From contig CM059584.1 in the NCBI GenBank assembly GCA_030407085.1, positions 63,627,501 through 63,691,500 of the forward strand: a DNA stretch of 64,000 bases. The letters are read 5' to 3'. Position numbers and translations under genes: made by a program. This DNA is from Trichopria drosophilae (lineage: Eukaryota > Arthropoda > Insecta > Hymenoptera > Diapriidae). Positions within the stretch are counted from its first letter, which is position 1, and each line of letters opens with the position of its first letter. The notes below the pieces were generated by a model. It worked only from the letters and a program-made list of their open reading frames with translations, was not told the DNA's origin and searched no databases. This document shows positions 10,916 to 22,839 of the stretch, one piece after another.

Positions 10916-12061
10916 TTTCTGTTTCATTTCCTTGGAATAGAAAAGTTTTCGAACTATGCGCATTTAATTTTAGATTATATTGTATTATATTGGTAATTAT
11001 ATTTAATTAGTTAATGATGTGTATTTAATTTTATATATAAAATTATAATTTTATATTTAGATTTAATGAGTTAACTATGTGTAATTAATTTTAATTTTTG
11101 TGAGGTACAGAAATTTACATCCCAGAAACTCCCTATAATTACAAATACGTAAGGGAATAATCTAATAATTTTAGAAAAATTTGATTGAATATAATAAAAT
11201 AATCGTTCTTTTAATTTGCAGTTTTTTTTTGGTTTTTGTTTTATTGAGTGTTTTCAAATCGAAGTAGTAATTGAATTAATTCGGACAGTTAAATTCCGGT
11301 AATAGATTTTCGAATTTTAATGAGAACTGAAAATTTTGAATTTGTGCCACACGTTTAAATTTTTCTTTGAGAATTGAAATTTAATTATTTTCTTTTTGTA
11401 ACCAAGTTGAAATAATTAAATAATAAACTAACTAAAAATTTTCCATAAACAAAAAATTTTTTTTAATTTAATTGAAAGTAATTTTATAACAATCAATTTT
11501 CGCTATATTGAAAAGTAATTAACGGGTTTCACGATTTTCAGGTATAGGATTTCCCCCCGCCCCAACCAGAAAACGAAGAGTAATACGCAGCTTTTGCGTT
11601 AGGAAAAAAAAAAATTTTAGAATTATACTATGCCAATATATATATTGGCATATATATATATATATATATATATGTGTGCTCATAAGTAATAGAAGTGCTA
11701 ATTTTCTTAAGTATCGCCCACAGGTACCAGTGTAGCGATTGGAGTGTAGTCTGTTGAAAGAGGAAATAAAGTTTCCAATTTCCCATCGCGGGTCGCACAT
11801 TTGTATGAAATACTTAAAGGAAGAAAACCTTTTTGTTATAGAAAAAGTACCCCGTCAATTCATTATCAAAAATAACGGATAACCCAGACTCACTACCCGG
11901 AATTCAAAGTCGTACGTTTGAATTTCCGTTAGTTTTGAATTGCCCTTATTTATTAATATTCATTATTTCTGAATTTCCCTTATTAATGTATACCCGGAAT
12001 TCAAAGTCGTACTTTTGAATTTACGTTAGTTTTGAATTTCCCTTATTTATTCATTTCCATT
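10916..12061. other. Gypsy leader, AT-rich, with TA palindrome
   Basis: Between the LTR and the tandem-repeat block. It holds a perfect tgccaatatatatattggca palindrome at about 11632-11651 followed by a TA run to about 11672. No ORF supported. Confidence 0.4.
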
Positions 12062-12780
12062 ATTTTTGAATTTTCCTTACTTTTGCATTTCCCTTGATTT
12101 TAAAAATTTCTTAATTTTAAAAATTTCCGTAATTTTAAAATTCCTTAATTTTAAAATTTCCCTTAATTTTGAAAATTCCTTAATTTTAAAAATTTCCTTA
12201 ATTTTAAAATTCCTTAATTTTAAAATTTCCCTTAATTTTAAAATTTCCCTTTATTTTTTAATGTCCCTTTTATTTTGAATTCCCTTTATTTTTGAATTTC
12301 CCTTTATGTTTGCAATTCCCTTTATTTTTGAATTTCTCTTTATTTTTGCAATTCCCTTTATTTTTGAATTTCCCTTTATTTTTGCAATTCCCTTTATTTT
12401 TGAATTTCCCTTTATTTTTGCAATTCCCTTTATTTTTGAATTTCCCTTTATTTTTGCAATCCCTTTATTTTTGAAATTCCCTTTATTTTTGAATTTCCCT
12501 TTATTTTTGCAATTCCCTTTATTTTTGAATTCCCCTTTATTTTTGCAATTCCCTTTAATTTTGAATTTCCCTTTAGTTTCGAAATTCCCTTTAACTCTGA
12601 ATTTTCCCTTATTTTAGAAATTCCCTTGTTTGTGATTTCCTGTAGTTACGAATTTCATTTATTTCTTTATTTTCCCTTTATTTTCGAATGTCCCCCTATT
12701 TTTGAAATTCCCTTGTCGTGGATTTCCTTTATTTTCGAAGCTCCCTACATATTTTTTTTTGGATTTCCCCTGTTTGATAT
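12062..12780. repeat. 18/36-bp tandem repeat in Gypsy leader
   Basis: A tandem array with an 18-bp base unit of the form ttttt-gaatttcccttta alternating with ttttt-gcaattcccttta, giving a 36-bp higher-order unit that is cleanest at 12300-12530. The left part (12062-12290) is a related tttaaaatttccctt variant. Because 18 is a multiple of three, the array leaves long artefactual frames rich in Phe, Leu and Pro. Confidence 0.88.
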
Positions 12781-13183
12781 TGGGTTTAATTAAGGAAGAA
12801 GTAGATAAGAAACAGTAGATTGTGATTTGCGTACCGATAAAAATTTTGTTGTATTAGCGTGATAACGCGCCGCCTTTGCGTCGGATACTGCGAATATACG
12901 GTTCGAAGCCATTTCGGGAAATTTGTTTTTTTTTTTGGGACTTTGCATTATTTGGATGTACGCCAGACAGCAGGTTGCTCAAGCAACGACCCTGGTAGCA
13001 CGACGAAGAATCTTGAGTTACATCGCGTCCTTGAGGGGCACCTGATCTTTTAGCGTCTCTCTCTTCATTAGTTGAGTATTTCCGGTAGGACTTAACGAGC
13101 TGATTAAGAAAGATTCTGATATTTACCCCTACCCTATTGCGTTTTCCTAATTGCGTTCGTATTGGTTGCGTTAATTTCGGTAA
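12781..13183. other. Gypsy leader before gag
   Basis: No supported ORF. A T9 tract lies near 12930. The gag frame is open from about 13137; the first in-frame ATG is at 13184. Confidence 0.4.
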
Positions 13184-15396
13184 AATGGGTCCTTTTGAAT
13201 ACACCCCCGTTACATCCCCTGTAATGGGAATACCCACGTTAACGGTGGTAACGCCAACCACCACAACCGAATATGTCCCCATCACGACCGCGCCCGTCTC
13301 GTACACGGCAACCGCTACACACGTCGCGCCCTCTCGGGCAGCGGAGCGACGAGTAGCCAGTCCGGAACAAATTTCGGCAATTCGGGCAGAAATCGACCGG
13401 GTAGTCGATTTACGCGACCTTATCGGCCGGTGTGATAGAGCAGAATTGTTGATATCCGGACCGATAGAGGTGGTCCGGGATCGGCTCGTAAGATATACGA
13501 TCTTACAGCGGTTCCCGGATACCCCGGTCGAGTGGGATCGACAAGCAGATGGACGAGGCGACCACCCCCATATACGTTGTCCGAAGCGGTGAGTTGTCCC
13601 GTTTATGGGACCATGCTAAGTGGTCCCCGGCCGACGGCACATCTAGATCCCATCGAACCCCAGCGGCCAACTCGGTTCGGAACCGCGGAGTTGCATAACT
13701 ATGGTTTTCCGTCCGATCAATCGCGTGCCCATTATCGGGACCCGATCTCGTTTGGGGAGGAGAGTATCCGATTCTCAGTGGCAGATGCGACCACCTACCA
13801 GGCCGATCGGTCCAATGAAGGGTCCATAACCCCCCCCCCCCCCTCGTGACGCACGATCAGAAAACGTGCCTCGCCTGGAGGTACCGACCAGCATCTACCA
13901 CAATCCGCCCAGCGCGCTAACGAGGGGTAGCCGCCCTACATTTTCGGCTCCCGAATCATTTCGGAATGATACCGTGAACCACGGAATACGAGAGACATCA
14001 AACCCCCAATGGTCCGAGGAGATCGACCCCCAAAATCGGGGCGATTTCTACCTGCGACCAGTGGCCCCCCCTCGACCGGTAACAGTGGGACCACGCCCCC
14101 CCCCCCCTCGTCGTCCGAACGCACACACGTCCCATGTCCACTTTCCAGCGGACCTGACATATAGTATGTCCCCGCTTCAACCCCCATACAACAGCACGCG
14201 GATCGGTCAACCCCAAACCTCGCATCGCCCGGACGGTAACGCGTCCACCGCTGGAGGGTCATTCAACCCCAGCCTTTCGATGTCCGGTGTCCGATGGCAG
14301 AGGACTGCCATTGAACATTGGAGGTCACACGGACCCCGTTACTCCGGCGAGGAAGGGGAGGACGCGGAGGAGTTCCTCGTCAAACTAGGGGAATACGTCA
14401 CGAGTCGGGATCTGACGGAAGAGGAACTCCTGCGCGCCCTACCTGAAGCGTTTAAGGGATCAGCCCTCAACTGGTACCGGGTGGAAAAGTCAAGCTTGCA
14501 TATGTATCCCGGCTTTGTACGTTACTTTCGCGACGCGTTCGGTCAACGCCATCTGGAAGCCAGCATCAAGAGGGAGATCACCTTACGCACACAGGGACCT
14601 GAAGAGCCCATCCGTGAATACTTGGTGGCCCTACGGAGCCTATTCAACTTGCTTGCTTTCCCCCCGTCTCAAGAAGAGCAGCTGGATATTGCAGTCCAAA
14701 ACTTGCGTCCGGGCCTAGCAAGAAAAATCGAGAGAGAAGCCGTTACCGATTTTGCGGACACTGCGAATCGGTCGACAGGTGGAGGGGGCCGCCAATCAAG
14801 AGAGGGTCTACCGCTCCCCTCCAGCGGCTAATCAGTTCGCCTTCCCAGCCTTCACTTATACGCCAAAGACGAGGCGAAGCAAGGAAAAGCTGGCCCTCGC
14901 GACGCACACGGTGAAGCCTGCCAAAGTTAGTGTCGTAACCCCACCCCCTCTGTCGCCAGCCCCCTACGAGGAAGAGGAGGCGGCGCCGGTAGCCCGCGTA
15001 GAGCGGAACAGAGGTCGTAACCCTACGCGCTCGGCACCGTCATATCAGCAGCACCAACCACAAGTGGCAACCACTAACAACCCGCGGCTACCAAGAGTAC
15101 CTCGCCTCCTGGATGTGGCGCCGAGAGAGCGCCCACCCTCTGAGACGAGGTCGCCGCCGAATCGGAACCCCGCCCGGTGTTATAATTGTAAGCAGACGGG
15201 ACACATATACCGAGAGTGCCCCCATCCCTTAGGGCATTTTTGTAGGGTCTGTGGCTATCCAGGCCGTGATGCGAACAATTGTCCCGTTTGCGCGCGTAAA
15301 CGGTCGGGAAACTGGGGGGGGGGGGGGCTGGGAGGGGGACCCCTAAAACCCCCCTTACAATCCCATCCGCGACCATCCCTACGTCAAGCCGTATAA
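13184..15396 (+). pseudogene. Gypsy gag (capsid plus nucleocapsid), frameshifted
   Basis: Gag assembles the virus-like particle and packages RNA. Four overlapping open blocks carry it: 13184-13592, about 13532-13849, 13866-14831 and about 14752-15396, in three different frames. The first two are Thr/Pro/Arg-rich. The third carries a retrotransposon-gag capsid domain (EHWRSHGPRYSGEEG, then LPEAFKGSALNWYRV, then REYLVALRSLF). The fourth carries a canonical zinc knuckle C-x2-C-x4-H-x4-C (CYNCKQTGHIYREC) and a second knuckle in which the His position reads Arg. Frame changes occur near 13560, at the C14 tract at 13830-13843, and near 14760. A G14 tract lies at 15314-15327. The gene cannot make an intact protein as sequenced. 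Confidence 0.82.
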
Positions 15397-15479
15397 TAAA
15401 AAATTTTGAGAATAGAAGGATCGCTTCGGCAACACCTAAGCCCAGTGGGCTGAATATCGGGTCCGAGTACATAGATTCA

Positions 15480-18400
15480 TGTGAAGACAATCAATGGACA
15501 TTAGATTCGGACCCTCGCCCCCACTTTCGCGTAGCTTTGAATGGGAAGATTATTAGGGCACTCGTTGATACCGCAGCGTCGCGGTCGTATTTAGGCCTCG
15601 CGTGTCGGGAGGTAGTTTCCCGTTTCTGAGGTCAAGTGAGGAACAAGTAAGAGTCCCATTAAATGGTGCCGTTACCCTCGCGATGACAGTTGATAGCCAT
15701 ACGCGAAATTTGGAGATAAGAGTTGCCCCCATCCACTATGCATGCATGTTGGGGATGAATTTCATGTGCCTATTCGGTCTTAAAATAGATACCGAGAATA
15801 ATGCGTGGAGTAGCCGCCACGGCACCGCGCGCTCGTTAAACGATTCCATTGTTTCGGTCACCGCCTTCGCCGTACACGACTGCGCTGGATTGGTCCCCCC
15901 CTCTCAGGAAGCCGCCCCACGATTAAGGAGGCTGCTCGATAAATTCTACCCCGCAAATAGGACCCCTACGATCGGTATAACGCGTCTGACGCAGCATGAA
16001 GCAGCAGGCTCGTTTACTCTCTCCCTACATGCTAAAAGTAGCACAGGACGCGGTCGATGAAATGCTAAGTAGTGGCATCATCGAACGCTCCGCGAGCCCC
16101 TGGATGAGTAACCCCGTTATTGTCCGGAAGTCGAATGGGACATTTAGGTTCTGCGTCGACTTCCGAGACGTCAATAAAATAACAAAGAAGGATGCATACC
16201 CGCTCCCCTCGATGGATAAAATTCTGTCCGGGTTGAGTCGGGCCCAATGCATCACCACCCTCGATCTCAGCCAGGCCTACTTTCAGGTGCCGGTAGCACC
16301 TAACAGTCGGCCCGTTACCGCGTTCGCTGTCCCCGGTCGCGGTTTATTTCAGTTTAAACGGATGCCTTTCGGGCTCACCAACGCGCCGGCGACCTTTCAG
16401 CGATTAGTGGAATTAAACCTGGAGAAGAGTGAATTCTTCCGGGACGAGGTAAAATATCTCGGTTTTGTATTAAATAGAGATGGTTTGAAGACGGATCCGG
16501 ACAAGGTCGCTCCCGTTCTCGAATTCCCGCCCCCCCCCCCCCCCACCAACCTCAAACAGCTAAGGCGCTTTTTAGGGATGGTGGGGTGGTACGCGCGCTT
16601 TCTCACAGACTTTTCGCGTGATCGCGTTCATCTGACCAAATTGTTAACAAAGAATACTCCCTGGATCTGGGGCCCGGAGCAGCAATCTGCTTTCGAGGCC
16701 CTACGCGACTCCCTCACCCGTACCCCCGTGTTGGCACGCCCAAATTTTGACGTCCCCTTCACGATTTAGACGGATGCGAGCGACTTTGCTATCGGGGCGG
16801 TGATCACCCAAGAGATAACCGGTAATGAGCACCCGATTAGTTTTGCCAGCCGCGTGCTCACCAAGGCTGAACGGAAGTATACCGTCAGGGAGAAAGAGTG
16901 TCTCGCCGTCCTCTGGGCCGTGAAAAAGTATCGACCCTATGTCGAGGGGACCCACTTTCGGGTGATCACCGATCATAGCAGTCTGCAGTGGCTCAGGAAT
17001 TTGCGAGACCCAACCGGGAGATTGGCGCGGTGGGCCCTAGCCATGCAGACCTATGATATGAAAATCGAGCATCGAAAAGGCACGCTCAACGTGGTGCCCG
17101 ATGCCCTCTCGAGGATGTACGAAAATGTAGATACCGCCCTTTGCGCCCTGGGGGATACCACGGACCCGTGGTATACCCAGAAAATGGATAATATTCGAAA
17201 ATTTCCCTCGAAATAACCTGATTGGAGGATCGAGGATGACCGGATATATTTCCATAAGCCCCACTCGCTGATAGAGTCTGCCCTCACCGACCTCGATGCC
17301 TGGAAACTCGTCCTCCCCGCAGGAGCGCGTGCCCGTGCCCTCAGCGATGCGCACGATAGCCCGCAAGCTGGCCACTTAGGAGTAGATAAGACGTATCACG
17401 TTTCATCCCAGACTTCTATTGGCCCGGTGTTTTCCAGGACGTCACTGCCTTCGTCGCACGCTGCCCCGCCTGTCAGAAGCAAAAAGTCTGTCAGCAGGCC
17501 CCGGCCGGACTCATGCGCGAAAGAACCACGGAAGGCCCCTAGATGACGGTCAGTTCTGACGTCATGGGACCGTTCCCCCCAGCAAGCGTCGAAACCAGTT
17601 CGTAGTGGTTTTTCAGGATATGTTTACCAAATATGTGGAAGTGAAACCCCTTCGAGCGGCTACAGGTGCCGCCATTATGGCCGCCTTCAGTAGCCTAGTT
17701 ATCAATCGATGGGGTTGCCCAAGATATTTTCTCTCAGACAATGCCAAGCAGTACGATAACACATACGTGCAGACGCATCTGAAGCAGTTAGGCATAACCC
17801 CCGCTCGTACCCCCCCCCCCCCCCCCCACGTATCACGCCTAAGCGAACCCAGTCGAGCGGGTAGACCGGACCCTCAAAACGATGATGTGTACCTTCGTGT
17901 CACACGACCATCGCGACTGGGACGTGCACCTAGAGGAACTTACGTTCGCCCTGAATACGGCTGCCCAGTCGTCCACTAAAATGACCCCCGCGTTTCTGAA
18001 TTTCGGCCGCAACCCAGTAGCCATTAGAAATCTACGTACCGATCTTCCCCTTCCCCCACTTACACTACCTAAGGATCCTGAATTCTGGCATGATCGAATG
18101 AGGAGGCTACCTCTCATTCACGACTGGGTACATCGCGACCTGGAGCGCGCCGCGACGCGCCAAGCCGAATTCTATAATCGCTCCCATCGTGAGGTAGAAT
18201 ACAAGGTGGGCGATTTCGTGCTACGACGCATACGGGTCCTATCGTCGGGAGCTCAACATTTTGCGGCTGAACTTGCGCCCAAATTCAGTGGCCCACATAG
18301 AATAGTACGAGTAATATCCCCCGTCGTTTTCGAACTGAGCGACCCGGATAGTTGTCGGAACCCAAGGGCGCATATCAAGGACTTGAAACCCTATCGCGCC

Positions 18401-18757
18401 CCCGATGCCGAAGAGAGTTCGAGAAGCGAACCAACCGCTCCACCCCTGACACCCAAAAACCCTGCGGACACTCAATTGAAAATGAGGAGTCGGGACTCGT
18501 TGGGAGTGGAATCATTGCCACGTCGCCATGGCCGACCATCGAAACAGCCCCGACAGGGCACCCAAGGTCCGAACGAGGGCACCCCCATGCCACGCCGCAG
18601 CGAGGTGCCCCGAGTGATAAGGCCAGTGGAAACGACTAAACCGACCCCACCCTGTAGGCGCCCGGGTCGTCCACGCAAGACGTCAGCGCCGCATGTCTCC
18701 TTTTCGCCGGCGCACCCGTGCGGAAGACGTCCTGGTCTACGACCCCGAAGAGTCTAG
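15480..18757 (+). pseudogene. Gypsy pol: protease, RT, RNase H, integrase, broken
   Basis: Protease: LVDTAASRSYLG, with the catalytic D-T-A codons at 15567-15575. RT (15996-16769): motifs SPWMSNPVIVRKSNGTFRFC, TLDLSQAYFQVP, MPFGLTNAPATFQRLV; the text then jumps to LNLEKSEFF, so the segment that should hold the catalytic YxDD box is deleted. An in-frame TAG at 16768-16770 precedes RNase H (TDASDF, then REKECLAVLWAVKKYRPYV, then TDHSSLQWL). Integrase: zinc-site remnants at 17345-17480, core with LSDNAKQY, then a C18 tract at 17810-17827, a frameshift and a stop just before the region of the catalytic Glu. From 17882 a clean frame gives the integrase C terminus, including a GPHRIVRVISPVVFEL fold. 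Enzymatically dead. Confidence 0.88.
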
Positions 18758-18993
18758 CTGCTACACTGGTACCTCTATTGTTGCGGGACCCCGCCCCCCC
18801 CAACCTTATCTATCTTTTTTTTTTGTGTGTATGGGTCAATTGATGTCAAACTGTTTATTGTCTTATTAATGATGCTTTCAATATGTTAGTAGGCTACATC
18901 GTTGGGATAAAAGAGGACAAGGTTGTCCCAACTCTTAAAGCAGACCCAACCAATGTAGGGTAATCCCCTTCTGTTGCAGGTACCAACCAACAA
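18758..18993. other. Gypsy pol-ORF3 spacer with a splice-acceptor-like site
   Basis: Contains a T10 tract and, at about 18963-18979, a pyrimidine-rich ccccttctgttgcag acceptor-like sequence 14 bp upstream of the ATG at 18994. Confidence 0.4.
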
Positions 18994-19658
18994 CATGGTG
19001 AAAGTGGCAGAAAGGAGGAAAAGGACCCGTTGGGTGAGAGTGCCCTGCCAGGTCACCCTCGTCCGCTCCGGGGGAGCCACCGCGGTGCCACCCCGGCGGA
19101 ATTCCCATCGCTGCGGACCATCTGCCCCCTGATCCAGCAGGCGGAGGCCGGGCGGGTGGTTTTCGCGCGGCCAACCGTCGACAACCCGATCCCCCGTGCC
19201 ACGCCGGCCTGAAACCCCTACAGTTGGGGACGGCGTCTGAGGAGTCGGAAGATCCGTCGGGGCAACCGCACCCGGCCGCCCCACGGGGTAGCGCATCGCG
19301 ACCCCTCGCGTCAACATGGGGTCAGCCGGCCGCAGCGATCGGATTCCTCGGTCATAATAGATATCGCCCCCGACCGGGCGGTACGGATACGAGTGGTGGC
19401 AGTACCCCCCGGGAGGGCGGCCGCGGTGACGCTGCCGCCCCCTCTGATGGCCCTACCACCCCCCCCCCCCTCATGGCACCGCTAGTTCCAGTAGCGGCTC
19501 TCGGGGGACGTACCCTGGCCAGGGCCGGCTCGGGACCGTTACGGGTCACCCCCACCGAGCGCCGCTGCTGGAATTGTGGCCAGCGAGGCCACCCGGCGAA
19601 TAGTTGTTACCGGCGACTACTGGGGGGAAGGGGGTCTCGCGAAGAAGGCGGCCGTTAA
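18994..19658 (+). pseudogene. Third Gypsy ORF with a zinc knuckle
   Basis: A GC-rich region downstream of integrase. From the ATG at 18994 a short basic frame runs about 45 codons (MVKVAERRKRTRWVRV start). An overlapping frame, open from 19038 to 19658, continues with Gly/Pro/Arg-rich sequence and a canonical C-x2-C-x4-H-x4-C knuckle (CWNCGQRGHPANSC) near its end. One frameshift would make these one product of about 220 residues. A position after pol is where envelope or accessory ORFs sit in some insect Gypsy elements, but I see no signal peptide or membrane segment, so an envelope is unlikely. RNA binding is inferred from the knuckle. It could also be a duplicated gag 3' end captured from a related element. 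Confidence 0.5.
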
Positions 19659-20008
19659 CCCCAATAGCCGGAGGTACCCGGCCCGGTAGCGGGTATTAAA
19701 GCCTCCTCTTCCCCATCCCGGTATCATGGACGTGCCGGTGTCATGTGCGTGAACTGCTGTCCCTTACGATGATGTTGTCCTTTGCGAATTATTGTTACCC
19801 TCGGCTATGCACATGCCGGAGTGCAAATTGATTAGCATTTAGTAGTATAAGTTAATTAGTTAAAGTCAAGTCGCGCTAAATCGTGTAGACTGCGAGATTA
19901 GTTTAAATACTGCTCGGAGTCGTGTTGTTAAAATTATGTTTGTTTGCTGCTAAACCGCACAGTTAATTAGTTAGTTCGTCCTTCGAGAGACGTCAAGCAA
20001 GCCTCTCC
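19659..20008. other. Gypsy 3' region before right LTR homology
   Basis: No ORF supported. The U3 of the right LTR should lie here, yet it does not resemble 9606-9795 of the left LTR. Confidence 0.4.
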
Positions 20009-20647
20009 GCCGCCGACCTCTCTCTATCTCTCCCTATCGCTCTCTCTCACAACGGCGACAGCTAGCCCGAGACGAGACGGGGGCGCACGAAGCACTTTTC
20101 AGCGCTCCGTGTCGTCCCCTCCCACCACGAAGACCCCGAGGACGGTGCTCGTCATCACCCCGACGAGTACGTCCCCCAGATAGGAGCCCCGGACGAACCC
20201 CCCTCTCGCGCCGGTCGCTCGAGCGCGCACGCGCCGGCTCGACGGCGCACCGCCGCAGAAAAGACAAGACGACACAGGCAGTATCCGTGAGGCTCTGTAA
20301 GCGAGAGGATTAGTTTGCGCAGAGTGCCCTCAAGTCGTTTGAGTTAGGACGAAAAAGTTTTTGGAGTCAGAACCATCTTCGTCGAGTTGGACGGAAATCG
20401 AGTGGTGCCCTCATCGCCGTGTCAGCAGAGTGGATCGAGTCGGCGTCCTGATCACCGTGCTGAACCCTCCAGGAACCAAGGAGGAATAGAGGAGCCATCC
20501 ATCACCGCCAGTGAGTAGCTATTTGGTTTTTATAAATACCCTATAGACCCCTCGCAAGTGATTAGTTTTTTTGTCGTCCCCGGTCATTTCTCGAAGTAGT
20601 TCCGCCGTCGCGAGATTTGAACCCGCGCCCCCGTCCCCCTTTCTTTG
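20009..20647 (+). repeat. Right LTR of the Gypsy element, partial
   Basis: About 640 bp nearly identical to 9796-10446, including the TATA-like tataaataccctataga. It stops abruptly in the middle of the matching sequence (ctttctttgtc) where CA repeats begin. On the minus strand at about 20612-20624 there is a tRNA B-box-like GGGTTCAAATCTC. Confidence 0.85.
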
Positions 20648-21008
<361 letters not shown>

Positions 21009-21724
21009 GTTTGTAATTTTTGGTCTTCGGTTCAAATCCATCCACAGGAAACAATTATTCTTTATTACTTACAAAATTTTTTTTCAGATCTTTCTGTTTT
21101 TAAATTAATATAAAAGAAATTAATAAATATACAATTATGCCCCGTAAAAGCATTATCCTGCCTTTAAAATAAAAAATAAACAATATAATAATAATTTAAA
21201 AATAATAACAATATAATAAGGAATTATTTTAGAAACCATTTTTGAATGCAAAATAATGTTTGTATCAGTTTAAAAATTTGTAATTTAATAATATTTTTGA
21301 CAATACTAAAACAAATCATATTAGAAATAACGATTATTCGTATGAAAATAGATATTTGCGAACAGTAATTCTAGATTCTATTGCCATTGAGAATTTTGAT
21401 TGTGCGGTTTAATGGAAACGATTTAATTGAAACGTATATTTATGTTTTTGAAACATAACAAATACTTAATAATTTATAAATAAATAATTTCTTGTTATCA
21501 TTAAGACTAAAATTTATCATAAATTCATATTCAGTATTTGTTTTTTCTACATTTCAGTACGTACTAAGTACTAATTTAATTATAAAACAAGTGACTTACA
21601 ATTGATACAAAACGCATATAGGGATATGCATTTCTCGATCTTTAATAATATAAAGATACAAGAATATATTTTACAAATATACATTTATTTGATGCAATAA
21701 TATAATAAACGGTGTAATTCGATT
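21009..21724. other. AT-rich spacer, no gene seen
   Basis: No LTR sequence resumes after the microsatellite. AT-rich with no supported ORF. Confidence 0.4.
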
Positions 21725-21990
21725 TACAGTGTATAATTGCCTCATTTTTGTAATGAAGATCTGGAAAATTCTTCTTTTCCATTTTGGATGTTTTTTCACT
21801 GCCTTCTCTACTTTTACTTTCATTTCAATAGACAATATGTTGCCTCTCACCTGCTTTGAAGGAAAATCAAAATATTATTCTGTGCCAGTTCAGATATTAT
21901 TGGAGTTTCATGTATTTGAATGCACCATAAGCGTCTTACCTAATTCATCCCAGTCAAAATGTTCTTTTAAGGGTATATCCTAACCATGTT
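21725..21990 (-). pseudogene. Inverted decayed copy of the HTH exon of the DDE gene
   Basis: Read on the minus strand this matches 29370-29625 almost base for base: the exon-junction region with tgactgggatgaattaggta, then an aatattttgattttccttca stretch, then aaagtaaaagtagagaag, and on to atacactgta. Both are diverged copies of the HTH exon at 22840-23140. Stops and frame changes make it non-coding. The copy ends at atacactgtaaa, the same point where an inserted MITE begins in the 29.6 kb copy. Confidence 0.75.
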
Positions 21991-22265
21991 CTATTTGAGC
22001 ATTTTTCAGTATGTTGGTTATTAGTATGATCATTTGTCCTGCAAATGGAATAGCGAATGTTGATAATTAATTATACTGTACCCAGATATTACTGATTATT
22101 TTCTTTACATGTAATTTAATTTAAGGTTTTCTAAATTTAAGGAAATTTTCTGTTCAACTTTATAAGTTAATAGCACATTTTCCATTCCTTAAATTTTCAC
22201 TTTTTTAAAATCTTATTGGAGTTCCACTTTTATCAAAAAATAAATATTGATCTTTTAAATTTTAT

Positions 22266-22755
22266 TTCCGCAGTTAGCAGAGTGAAGAAAAATGGATGGA
22301 CGCCGTGTGCCTCAGAAAATTGCGGAGACTCGCACGACTGCACCTGGCGCAAAAATGCAAGATATTGCATATATACTGCGATGTGCAAAAAAGTGCGGTT
22401 GAAGTCTGCAGGGATATTGTAAGGATCGCACAGGTAGCGCCAGAGCGCTCGAAGGTGCGACTGTGGGAGAGGATCGAGGTTAGGTGAGCGAAGGAACACC
22501 AAGAGATGTGGCCTCGGGGAAGGCTGAAAGCCAAATGTCAGAGCTTGTGCCTCACTCCAACAGGTAACCTCGGAGAGCGAGGAGGGGGTACCAGCGGAGA
22601 GGGAGAGGAGATCGACACGCACTCTGTCGGAACGTGCTCGAAACGATTGCACAGCTACCGATTGCCGCGAAATTTAAAAACGAGAGAAAGAGTCGTTTCT
22701 CGGAACTATTTATTCGGGGACGTTTACGTCAAGATAATGACTGTGATGAATTAGG
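22266..22755 (+). pseudogene. Possible decayed exon upstream of the HTH exon
   Basis: Preceded by a good acceptor (tttatttccgcag ending at 22273) and followed by a phase-1 donor-like site (GAATTAG then GTAGCT near 22755). The frame through the ATG at 22290 is mostly open but has three stops (TGA, TAG, TAA). Its C-terminal part (about 22640-22755) reads a basic peptide, KNERKSRFSELFIRGRLRQD. I do not recognise it. The GC-rich middle is unlike its surroundings. The 3' end is shared with the degenerate copy at 29370-29400, which supports it belonging to the same gene family. Confidence 0.35.
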
Positions 22756-22839
22756 TAGCTTATTCCATTACATACATAAAAACTCGCATAATATTTATTT
22801 CATTACTGCATATATAATGAAATTTTATTGTAATTAAAG

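Noticed and set aside
12066..12617. Phe/Leu/Pro-rich frames that look like membrane proteins
   Set aside because: Created by the 18-bp tandem repeat, whose length keeps the frame open; hydrophobicity reflects T-rich DNA.
13998..19317. Minus-strand frames of 60-140 codons opposite Gypsy gag and pol
   Set aside because: Shadows of GC-rich coding sequence; no domain, and the plus strand carries clear motifs.
22233..22652. 139-codon minus-strand frame
   Set aside because: Opposes the candidate decayed exon; composition Ser/Leu/Pro-rich with no domain. Kept neither as a gene nor as evidence.
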